DNA from: CAYJEQ01 sp964371155
GTDB taxonomy: Bacteria; Bacillota; Clostridia; Oscillospirales; Ruminococcaceae
Direction: 5' to 3'
Assembly: GCA_964371155.1 (NCBI GenBank)
Contig: CAYJLI010000017.1
Span: 1 to 39,435 of the forward strand
Length of the DNA stretch: 39,435 bases
Shown here: positions 33,031 through 39,435 of the stretch, piece by piece
Layout of the letters: every line of letters begins with the position of its first letter
Position numbering within the stretch: position 1 is the stretch's first letter
The notes under the pieces: generated by a model
What the model saw: the letters and a program-made list of their open reading frames with translations, nothing else
Told to the model about the DNA's origin: nothing
Database searches by the model: none
Program-made: the position numbers and the translations under genes

Positions 33031-34437
33031 ATGAATATTCCATTGATTATAGTTTGCATGTATGTTGTGCTTTTGTTTAGCATTAGCATATATGTGTCCA
33101 AAAAACAAAAAAAAGACAGCGACAACTTCCTCCTCTACAAAGGCCAAAATGGGACATTTGTCGTGGCGGCAAGCATTGCAGGCCTTGCGATAGGTGGCGC
33201 TTCCACAATAGGTATAGCGGAAAATGCCTTTTCGGTTGGGCTCTCTGCAGGTTGGTACGACACTGCATGGGCAATAGGCGCAGTGGCTTCAAGTATGCTC
33301 GGTGTTAAATTTCTTCGCAGAAGTGGACACAGCACAATAAGTGCACTGGTAAACGAAATGTATGGCAATTATACTTCCTTTATAATGGTAATATCAATGT
33401 GTATAATACAGTCGGGAATTATTGCACTCCAGTACAAAGCCGGTGGTTCAATTTTAGCATCACTGCTCCCCGATATATTCACAGCTCAAACAGGCACATT
33501 CTTCTCATTCATTATATTCATGCTTATAGCGGTTATAGGTGGTATGGGAAGCGTTTCACTAACAAATGTTTTAAACCTCATACTGATATATGTCGGCGTA
33601 ATTGTAGCCACATTTATAGTACTCACCGATATGGGCGGGTGGGAAGCTATAAATGCACTCGTAATAGCAGAACCAGATGTACCATATATGAGCCTCACAG
33701 AGGGTATGGGATGGATTGGTATAGTTAGCTGGGTGATAGTAATGCTCGGTAATACAAACTCAATACAGGGTGTTGTGCAGATAGGTCTTACGGGTAAGGA
33801 CGAAAAGAGTGCAACAAGGGGCTTCATTTTAGGCGCAATATTTATGGTGCCCGTTGGATTTATATGTGCACTACTCGGTGTAGCGAGTAAAGCACTACTC
33901 CCAGACGCCTCCGCAACACTTGCACTTCCAATGATACTAATGAGCATACCTCCACTACTTGGTGGGATTACACTCTCAGGACTGTGGGCGGCGGACATGG
34001 GCACGGCTTGTTCTATGATTATAGGCCTCTCAACCACCGTGAGTAATAATATATTCTACAAGTTTGTTAAAAAAGAGTTTGCACCTGAGAAAAAAGTGAT
34101 GATAAATAAGGTTATAGTAATTGTAAGCAGTATTATTACATATCTTGTAGCCACACAGATGGGTGCAATTTTAGCGGCAATGCAGCAAGCGCTCTCACTT
34201 GCAATCGGCACTTCATTCGCCGTGGTAGGTGCACTGCTATTTCCTAAATTCACAAGCAAAAGCGCAGGCTTTACCACGATATTTGCTTCGATAGTCTGCA
34301 TACTTACATGGAATTATGTTCCAGCTGTAAAGCCTATATTTAATAGCATAGGCATATTTATGTTTGTTGTTTGTGCAGTCGTATTTGTACTCACAAGTAT
34401 ACTGGATAAAAATAAGGTTCAAACAGCAAATGCGTAA
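33031..34437 (+). CDS. Sodium:solute symporter (SSS family)
   Basis: 468 residues with about thirteen membrane helices. Family features: an N-terminal helix followed by KKQKKDSDNFLLYKGQNG, then AGLAIGGASTIGIAENAF (first core helix, unwound sodium/substrate region) and AGWYDTAWAIGAVASSMLG, GGMGSVSLTNVLNLILIYVG, and ITLSGLWAADMGTACSMIIG later. It imports a solute with sodium. Because it follows the LarA homologue it probably takes up the 2-hydroxy acid (lactate or a relative) that the racemase converts (inference). The unit ends at the terminator 34458-34491. Confidence 0.9.
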   Translation: MNIPLIIVCMYVVLLFSISIYVSKKQKKDSDNFLLYKGQNGTFVVAASIAGLAIGGASTIGIAENAFSVGLSAGWYDTAWAIGAVASSMLGVKFLRRSGHSTISALVNEMYGNYTSFIMVISMCIIQSGIIALQYKAGGSILASLLPDIFTAQTGTFFSFIIFMLIAVIGGMGSVSLTNVLNLILIYVGVIVATFIVLTDMGGWEAINALVIAEPDVPYMSLTEGMGWIGIVSWVIVMLGNTNSIQGVVQIGLTGKDEKSATRGFILGAIFMVPVGFICALLGVASKALLPDASATLALPMILMSIPPLLGGITLSGLWAADMGTACSMIIGLSTTVSNNIFYKFVKKEFAPEKKVMINKVIVIVSSIITYLVATQMGAILAAMQQALSLAIGTSFAVVGALLFPKFTSKSAGFTTIFASIVCILTWNYVPAVKPIFNSIGIFMFVVCAVVFVLTSILDKNKVQTANA

Positions 34438-34457
34438 TAAATAGTTTTATTAATTAA

Positions 34458-34491
34458 TGCCCATTTCCATCAGCAATGAAGGAAATGGGCA
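34458..34491 (+). terminator. Terminator after the symporter
   Basis: TGCCCATTTCC (34458-34468) pairs with GGAAATGGGCA (34481-34491), 12-nt loop, followed by GATTTATATT. Confidence 0.75.
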
Positions 34492-34673
34492 GATTTATAT
34501 TGTTGTAATTAAAAAAAATCTATATTTAATGTAACGAAATCTATTTTTTCGACACTAATATATAAAGACACCTAAAACCAATAATTCATCTTATTTAAGG
34601 ATGAACATTGGCAAAAAGCAAAAAAGTTAGAAGTGCTTATCCCTACATTAATATAACGAAAGGAGGAATTATT

Positions 34674-35159
34674 TTGGATATGGATATTAAATCCCTGTAC
34701 ATAGAATACAAAGATGATTTATATAGATATTTAATCAGTATTACAAATAATCCCTCACTTTCAGAAGATATTGTATCGGAGACATTTCTCACAGCGCTTA
34801 AATCCCTGCAAAAATTTAAAGGGCAGTCCAGCATAAAAACATGGCTATTCTCAATAGCGAGATATAAGTGGTATGAATATTTGAGGAAGAATAAAATAGG
34901 AGATAGTCTTGATAGCATGGCTGGAATATATCTAAAAGATGGGGTGAACATCGAGGAAAGCCTAATTACAAAGGAAACCATAGAGCGGATTTATCAGCTT
35001 CTTTCTCAGGAGGACGAACGAAAAAAGGATGTAATTTTAATGCGAATACAGGGATATTCATTTTTAGAAATAGCCGAAAAGCATAATATATCTGAAAGCT
35101 CTGCGAGAGTTTTACATATGAGAGTGAAAAATAAAATTAGGGAAGCCTTAGAAGAATAA
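34674..35159 (+). CDS. ECF-type RNA polymerase sigma factor
   Basis: 161 residues from a TTG at 34674, chosen because AGGAGG (34661-34666) lies exactly 7 nt before it; the next ATG (34680) is too far and the longer reading has no ribosome site. Region 2 (YKDDLYRYLISITNNPSLSE, DIVSETFLTALKSL, STIKTWLF-like) melts the -10, and region 4 (KKDVILMRIQGYSFLEIAEK, SESSARVLHMRVKNKI) binds the -35. A weak ECF-like promoter (TGTAAC at 34530-34535, CGAC at 34550-34553, spacing only 14 nt) may allow autoregulation. The next gene is its anti-sigma factor. Confidence 0.9.
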   Translation: MDMDIKSLYIEYKDDLYRYLISITNNPSLSEDIVSETFLTALKSLQKFKGQSSIKTWLFSIARYKWYEYLRKNKIGDSLDSMAGIYLKDGVNIEESLITKETIERIYQLLSQEDERKKDVILMRIQGYSFLEIAEKHNISESSARVLHMRVKNKIREALEE

Positions 35160-35180
35160 AAGTGAAAGGGGAAATCGTAT

Positions 35181-35720
35181 ATGAATAAAATAAGCTGTGA
35201 TGTATGCCTTGACTTATTGCCGCTTGTAAAAGATGAAGTGGCAAGTGCGGACAGTGAAAAGTTAGTTAATGAGCACATAATGCAGTGTGATTCCTGCAAA
35301 GCTATATACCATGGCGAAAAAATAGGCAAAAAAGGCTTTGACGATGAAAAAGTGACTAAGAAGCTCAAATCACAACTGATGTTTTGCCTAATAACTACCG
35401 TGCTATTTGGTGTATCGGTAGGTATAATGATTACAGATGGTATGAATATGTTCTACAATGTGGTAATAATGCCAGCGATAGGTGGTTGTGGATATATGTT
35501 TTTGCGAAAGAAAGCCTATTATGCGCCAATAGCAGTACTGCTCTTTTCGGTAGGATGGAGTGCATTTTCTTCATTCACCGAGGAGGGTATGGGGGGAGAT
35601 TATATCTATGTAATGCTTGCCTCGTCACTGTTTTACTCGTTAATCTACATGTCGTTTTGTATTATAGGAATTGTGATTGCATGGTCACTGCGCTATGCGT
35701 TTTCAAAGGAGGAAAAATAG
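35181..35720 (+). CDS. Zinc-finger anti-sigma factor, membrane protein
   Basis: 179 residues. The N-terminal cytoplasmic ZAS domain (about 1-45) has CDVC (Cys6, Cys9) and the H-x3-C-x2-C motif HIMQCDSC (His32, Cys36, Cys39) that binds zinc and holds the sigma factor. Four or so membrane helices follow (about 66-84, 90-108, 114-130, 142-170). It should keep the sigma factor encoded 21 nt upstream inactive until an envelope signal arrives. The stop codon directly abuts the next start (TAGATG), so the genes are coupled. Confidence 0.88.
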   Translation: MNKISCDVCLDLLPLVKDEVASADSEKLVNEHIMQCDSCKAIYHGEKIGKKGFDDEKVTKKLKSQLMFCLITTVLFGVSVGIMITDGMNMFYNVVIMPAIGGCGYMFLRKKAYYAPIAVLLFSVGWSAFSSFTEEGMGGDYIYVMLASSLFYSLIYMSFCIIGIVIAWSLRYAFSKEEK

Positions 35721-36485
35721 ATGGCAAAGAGCAAAAAAAGTTTAAAGAAGATTTTAGCGGCGGCACTTGGAATAACACTTATAGTTTCCTTACTTGCAAC
35801 ACTAAATAGCTTGGTGGGCAATCCACTTTCGAAGCACTTAGCTAAAAACGCAGTGGAGGATTATATCGAAACCGAGTATGCTGAGCTTGACTTAGAAGTG
35901 GACAGAGTCTATTACAGCTTTAAATTCGGCGATTACGGTGCAATTTGCAAATCACCGACAAGTGTAGACACCCTTTTTAGCGTATACACGGACAGCTTTG
36001 GCAATATAGTTAGGGATGAATATGAATATGAAGTGGCAAATAATTTCTCTACATACAGACGCCTTGACTCAGAGCTTAGAGAAATTGGGGAAGAAATACT
36101 CAGAAAAGGGCTAAATTATGAGCTTGACAATGCAATTTTTAGTTTGGTTCATTTAAATGAAGAAGAGATGCAAAAGCTTGAAAAGGATGCACCGCTCGAA
36201 ATTTATAATCCGCCTTATAAAATAGTTGCAAGTGTTTCAGTGATAGACGCTGATGTGAGCTATGAAAAGATGGCGGAAATACTGCTTGCAGTAGCGGATG
36301 TATGCAAAGCAGAAGGTGTTAAAATAAGCGAATACAGTGTGCGAATAGAGTATGACACTTTGGTGTCGGTAGAAGATGGTGCAGAAGCGAGAGAATTAAA
36401 GAATTTAAGCTGCTATAATATGCCGAGCGAGCTTCTCTTGAGCGAAGATTTAGCAAAGGCTATAGAGGAATTTGATTTGCAATAA
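35721..36485 (+). CDS. YfjL-like membrane-anchored protein
   Basis: 254 residues. A Lys-rich start and one membrane helix (about 11-29, ILAAALGITLIVSLLATL) are followed by an extracytoplasmic domain. LAKNAVEDYIETEYAELDLE with VYYSFKFGDYGAICKSPTS is the pattern I know from YfjL-like proteins of Firmicutes. The function is unknown. Being third in a sigma/anti-sigma operon, abutting the anti-sigma gene, it may modulate the anti-sigma or sense the envelope state (inference). Ends at the terminator 36506-36540. Confidence 0.72.
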   Translation: MAKSKKSLKKILAAALGITLIVSLLATLNSLVGNPLSKHLAKNAVEDYIETEYAELDLEVDRVYYSFKFGDYGAICKSPTSVDTLFSVYTDSFGNIVRDEYEYEVANNFSTYRRLDSELREIGEEILRKGLNYELDNAIFSLVHLNEEEMQKLEKDAPLEIYNPPYKIVASVSVIDADVSYEKMAEILLAVADVCKAEGVKISEYSVRIEYDTLVSVEDGAEARELKNLSCYNMPSELLLSEDLAKAIEEFDLQ

Positions 36486-36505
36486 AAAAATCCACTAAAT
36501 AACTA

Positions 36506-36540
36506 TGCCCCTTACAAACAAGAAATGTTTGTAAGGGGCA
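36506..36540. terminator. Bidirectional terminator between convergent genes
   Basis: TGCCCCTTACAAACA (36506-36520) pairs perfectly with TGTTTGTAAGGGGCA (36526-36540), AGAAA loop, with AAAAAA upstream and ATTTTC downstream. Confidence 0.9.
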
Positions 36541-36558
36541 ATTTTCATTGTGTGTTTA

Positions 36559-37539
36559 TTACATCGACGAAGCAATAAAAAGCATATAACATACTATTAC
36601 AATAATATTTGGAAGTATAAAAGTGAAGTTTCTCTTCATCTGACTTTCAGGTGACATCATTATTTTAGATGAAATAACAAATGCAGTGGCAAAATGAGCC
36701 ACAAGTCCGAATGAGAGCAGTGCAAAGCCTTCTTTAGTAAAGAGATACACAGAGCCTCTAAAATAGGTGAAATCTGCAATGGACATGATGAAGAAATTAA
36801 AGAGATTGCTTCCTAAAATATTCCCCGTCATGGCATTAAAGTTTCCAAGCCTTGCTAAGTTTACAGAAGAGGCAAGCTCTGGGAGCGAAGTAGCAACACC
36901 GAGTAGAAGTGCGCCAGCAAAGGTAGTGCCCATATTGTATTCTATCGCAAGCCTATCAGTCACGAATGTGATTGCAATACTAAATGCTACAAGCAAAATA
37001 CTTGCAAGAGTAAACCTTCTACCTATTTGAGCAATGGTGAGTGGAACTTCTGCTTCTTCCTCAACATTTTCAAGCCCATCGTCATTGGACATCGTCTTTA
37101 TACCCACATAATACACCACGGCTATTGCAATGGAATAAAGACTAAAGAAAAGTATAAACGGATCAAAATTAAAGTATGCACCCAAGGTAAGTAATATATA
37201 TATGGTGACAGTGCATTTTAAAGTAGTAATATGACTGCGTCCGATACTTGCTTTTTTAAAGGCTGTAAAGAATATAAGCACTATTGCTGAGAGCGCAGTT
37301 AGATTAAATAGGTTACTTCCTAAAATATTACCCATAACAAGCCCCGGCTTGTCCAAGAAAATTGTAGATGATAGACTGGTGAAAAACTCTGGTAAGCTTG
37401 TCACCGCCGCCAGCATTACGCCACCGATAAATGCTCCTGATATATCAGTTTTTTTATCGAGCAAATCCACATAAAAAGATAGCTTGATAGATAGTAGTAC
37501 TACGCAGGCTGCAAGCAGTAAGTACAAAATCAATGTCAT
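36559..37539 (-). CDS. Sodium/calcium exchanger family protein (CaCA, YrbG-like)
   Basis: 326 residues with about ten membrane helices in two inverted halves. Each half has the alpha-repeat: GGVMLAAVTSLPEFFTSLSS with GNILGSNLFNL in the first, GALLLGVATSLPELASSVNL with GNILGSNLFNF in the second; the Glu residues bind the cation. A hydrophilic acidic loop (about 150-170, DDGLENVEEEAE) separates the halves. It exchanges calcium or another cation for sodium or protons across the membrane. The ribosome site is modest (AAAGGCGG, about 12 nt away). It appears monocistronic. Confidence 0.9.
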   Translation of the reverse strand: MTLILYLLLAACVVLLSIKLSFYVDLLDKKTDISGAFIGGVMLAAVTSLPEFFTSLSSTIFLDKPGLVMGNILGSNLFNLTALSAIVLIFFTAFKKASIGRSHITTLKCTVTIYILLTLGAYFNFDPFILFFSLYSIAIAVVYYVGIKTMSNDDGLENVEEEAEVPLTIAQIGRRFTLASILLVAFSIAITFVTDRLAIEYNMGTTFAGALLLGVATSLPELASSVNLARLGNFNAMTGNILGSNLFNFFIMSIADFTYFRGSVYLFTKEGFALLSFGLVAHFATAFVISSKIMMSPESQMKRNFTFILPNIIVIVCYMLFIASSM

Positions 37540-37620
37540 AAATTTTTTAACCGCCTTTTAAGTATAAAATCATTTTTATATCACCCAATTATAAGTCTAT
37601 TCTATGAAAAAGTCAAGGGA

Positions 37621-37875
37621 TTAAAGAATGTTCATAAGCTTTAGCATGAGCATTCCTATCACACCGGGAAGACCAAAGAGAATACTTGTTGCCACCGAGA
37701 TAGGAGTGATAGCGATTATAGGAGCAGTGTAAAGCCCAGCTGCATAAACAGCGGAGAGCCCAATCCCTCCGTAAATGGCGGAAAAAAACATGCTTTTCAT
37801 AAAATTCCCCGATATAATAAAGCCATATAAAGAGCATAGAAGTATGCATATAAGTATGGAGGTGGAGATATTCAT
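37621..37875 (-). CDS. BofA-like pro-sigmaK processing inhibitor family protein
   Basis: 84 residues with AGAGGAATTAAT before the ATG. Two to three membrane segments fill it, and the C-terminal ITPISVATSILFGLPGVIG followed by MLMLKLM matches the BofA family ending. In Bacillus BofA holds the SpoIVFB protease inactive to time sigma-K activation in the mother cell. In Clostridia the role is less clear. It pairs with the DUF2508 gene just upstream, the same order as yaaL-bofA in Bacillus, although recR is absent here. Confidence 0.8.
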   Translation of the reverse strand: MNISTSILICILLCSLYGFIISGNFMKSMFFSAIYGGIGLSAVYAAGLYTAPIIAITPISVATSILFGLPGVIGMLMLKLMNIL

Positions 37876-37898
37876 ATTAATTCCTCTTTTCTTTAGTT

Positions 37899-38150
37899 TT
37901 AACTATAAAGTGTTAGTTCTTTTTCTTTTGTAGCATTTTCCCTTGCTTTTTTTAAAAGATATTCATACCTTTTATTGAGAGATTGTATTTCATAGATATA
38001 TGAATCCACTAAATCATTATCATCGCAAATATTAAACATGCTGTATGCATTCTCAATAAGCGTTTTAACCTCGTTTAATTCCTTTCTTATTTTCGCTCCA
38101 TAGTTTATTTCATCCTCTGCTTTACTTGCCCCAATATTAAATATTTTCAT
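37899..38150 (-). CDS. DUF2508 (YaaL-like) protein
   Basis: 83 residues, TAGGAGGC before the ATG on the minus strand. Wholly helical and charged (YGAKIRKELNEVKTLIENAY, YIYEIQSLNKRYEYLLKKAR). These features and its place directly upstream of bofA identify it as the DUF2508/YaaL family of unknown function. It is probably cotranscribed with bofA (23-nt gap). Confidence 0.8.
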   Translation of the reverse strand: MKIFNIGASKAEDEINYGAKIRKELNEVKTLIENAYSMFNICDDNDLVDSYIYEIQSLNKRYEYLLKKARENATKEKELTLYS

Positions 38151-38288
38151 AAATAATGCCTCCTAAAGAAATTATATGCAAAAAGCATTGGCGATTATGA
38201 TAGTATATATACAAAATATAATTTACTTTTGCAAACTGTATATGATATAATAAACACAATTATATATATCAAAAGCAACTATGTGCAG

Positions 38289-38394
38289 AAGTGTTTATTA
38301 TATTTTATGCCCACTTTCTCGCCACTTCGTGGCAACCGAAAGTGATGGCAGATTGTATCAAAATTCTTCCGAATTTGTGATACAAAAAACACAA
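38289..38394. repeat. Structured repeat, unit 1
   Basis: 106-bp unit 98-99% identical (one mismatch) to 38425-38530. It starts GTGTTTATTATAT and ends AAACAC, imperfect inverted ends. It folds into two hairpins: CACTTTC/GAAAGTG enclosing GCCAC/GTGGC, and TTGTATCA + AAATTC / GAATTT + TGATACAA. Confidence 0.85.
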
Positions 38395-38424
38395 CCAAAC
38401 CTAATAAAGTCTATTAATATAGCA

Positions 38425-38530
38425 AAGTGTTTATTATATTTTATGCCCACTTTCTCGCCACTTCGTGGCAACCGAAAGTGATGGCAGATTGTATCAAAAT
38501 TCTTCCGAATTTGTGATACAATAAACACAA
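38425..38530. repeat. Structured repeat, unit 2
   Basis: Second copy, 136 bp downstream of the first with a 30-bp spacer. Its end ATACAATAAACAC is inverse to its start GTGTTTATTATAT (12 of 13). The single difference from unit 1 is T at 38522 for A at 38386. A partial copy of the end (ATATAATAAACACAATT) lies at about 38247-38263. The rest of the 38151-38610 gap shows no gene. Confidence 0.85.
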
Positions 38531-38610
38531 TTCAAATCTGCCATTACAGGCATCCTTGCACACGATAATTTTAATCTAATATAAATAAATTCCATGAGAG
38601 GAGGAGTAAT

Positions 38611-39372
38611 TTGCAACTGATAAGATTTTTTGAAAATGACACTCGTATAAAAGCGTATTTCACCACAAGGCATGGTGGTGTGAGTAGTGGGGAATATGCC
38701 TCACTCAATTTAGGGAGCAATACGAATGATGATTTTGCGAATATTCTGTCAAACAGAAGAGCGCTAAAAGAGTATTTAGGCATAAATGATGCGATAGAGG
38801 TAAGGCTAAATCAAGTGCATGGTGCGGATGTGTCGGTTATTGATAATATGCCGAATGTCTCCGAGGAATACCGCCCCGGCGATTATGATGGAGTAATTAC
38901 AAATCAAAAGGGTCTGCTACTTACTGCTGGCTATGCAGATTGCATTCCTGTGTATCTATATGACCCTATAAACTTAGTCATAGGTATAGCGCATTGTGGC
39001 TGGAAAGGCACGGTGAAAAAATGTGCACTCGCTACCCTAAAAGCTATGCAAGATAGATTTGGCAGCAAACCCTCCGATATTAAAGCGGCAATAGGGCCGG
39101 GAATTTCATATTGCTGTTTTGAAACAGGGAGTGATGTTTACGACTATTTTAAAGCAGAGGGATTTTTAATTGATAATTTTTCAAAGCAAATGCCAAACGG
39201 AAAATACTATATTGATTTAAAGAGTATTAATAAAGACATACTAAACACAGCAGGAGTTTCTGGTATAGATGTTTCCAATGAATGCACTTGCTGTGGCACC
39301 GATAAATTTTACTCGTATCGCAAAGAAAATGGCAGGACGGGCAGAATGAATGCAGGAATAATACTGTTATAA
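38611..39372 (+). CDS. pgeF: Peptidoglycan editing factor PgeF (YfiH/YlmD, laccase domain)
   Basis: 253 residues from a TTG with GAGGAGGAG upstream. The copper/zinc-site motifs are present: NQVHG (His70), ADCIP (Cys111) and AHCGWKG (His128), plus TTRHGGVS near the N-terminus and the late YSYRKENGRTGRMNAGII. In E. coli the family removes wrongly incorporated L-Ser-containing precursors from peptidoglycan synthesis, and homologues also cleave purine nucleosides. Normal length, complete in the window. Its upstream region carries the tandem repeats, which may set its expression. Confidence 0.92.
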   Translation: MQLIRFFENDTRIKAYFTTRHGGVSSGEYASLNLGSNTNDDFANILSNRRALKEYLGINDAIEVRLNQVHGADVSVIDNMPNVSEEYRPGDYDGVITNQKGLLLTAGYADCIPVYLYDPINLVIGIAHCGWKGTVKKCALATLKAMQDRFGSKPSDIKAAIGPGISYCCFETGSDVYDYFKAEGFLIDNFSKQMPNGKYYIDLKSINKDILNTAGVSGIDVSNECTCCGTDKFYSYRKENGRTGRMNAGIILL

Positions 39373-39435
39373 TAATTAAAACCCACAAAATACTCATACT
39401 TATCAGGGTGAATAAAATATAAATAATCTCCACTC

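Noticed and set aside
33486..34037. 183-residue minus-strand ORF opposite the symporter
   Set aside because: Antisense shadow of a membrane protein gene (Ile/Pro/Ser-rich), no ribosome site.
34608..34673. Upstream start for the sigma factor
   Set aside because: It adds a non-homologous basic tail; AGGAGG is exactly placed for the TTG at 34674.
38281..38481. 66-residue plus-strand ORF across the tandem repeats
   Set aside because: It only exists because the repeat is read twice (its sequence repeats itself), has no ribosome site and its codons follow hairpin arms.
38289..38530. CRISPR array
   Set aside because: Only two units, repeats far too long (106 bp) with one 30-bp spacer, and no cas genes.

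Overview
The window is low-GC, AT-rich-intergenic DNA typical of a Clostridia-class member of the Bacillota (Firmicutes). This is shown by strong AGGAGG ribosome sites, TTG/GTG starts, a bofA/yaaL (DUF2508) pair, the ftsE-ftsX-PcsB-like cluster, DUF4830 and YfjL-like proteins, and an anaerobic citrate lyase. I cannot name the genus. A run of exactly 100 N (22157-22256) shows that this is a scaffolded draft assembly. I saw no rRNA, tRNA, CRISPR array, transposase or phage gene.

Layout. 1-6981: a small hypothetical gene, then a signalling block: a membrane sensor with a degenerate kinase-like C-terminus, a true histidine kinase overlapping it, a NarL/FixJ-type response regulator, and an EAL-domain (c-di-GMP) protein with its own promoter. 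7067-10784: GntR/FCD regulator, D-aminoacylase-like amidohydrolase and DUF819 membrane protein. 10926-12444: DUF4830 protein, a 214-bp repeat-bounded structured element, and rsuA. 12625-16702: a CdaR/PucR-type regulator followed by ftsE, ftsX and a coiled-coil/LytM murein hydrolase (divisome-linked wall cleavage). 16823-27540: a divergent LysR gene and a long tricarboxylate operon: a TctC-TctB fusion, TctA, a PrpF-family isomerase, [assembly gap], an aconitase-family hydratase and citrate lyase citD-citE-citF. 27627-29408: an SDR oxidoreductase and an XRE regulator. 29688-31174 (minus): an ABC ATPase/permease pair. 31433-34491: a LarA-type (Ni-pincer) racemase homologue and a sodium:solute symporter. 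34674-36540: ECF sigma factor, membrane anti-sigma factor and YfjL-like protein. 36559-38150 (minus): a Na+/Ca2+ exchanger, BofA and DUF2508. 38289-38530: two tandem structured repeats, then pgeF.

How the genes may work together. The most coherent system is the LysR/tct/prpF/hydratase/cit cluster. Its content fits import of a tricarboxylate such as trans-aconitate, isomerisation to cis-aconitate (PrpF family), hydration to citrate (aconitase family), and cleavage to acetate and oxaloacetate (citrate lyase). Fusion of the binding protein TctC to the small membrane subunit TctB is the most unusual protein feature.

At the DNA/RNA level the most interesting signals are as follows. A leader hairpin shares a 15-nt core at two sites and a looser form at a third, directly upstream of three unrelated genes (response regulator, hydratase, LarA homologue). 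A 17-bp direct repeat bounds a structured element ahead of rsuA. Tandem two-hairpin repeats lie ahead of pgeF. Matching GntR-type palindromes lie upstream of the gntR gene and over the larA promoter.
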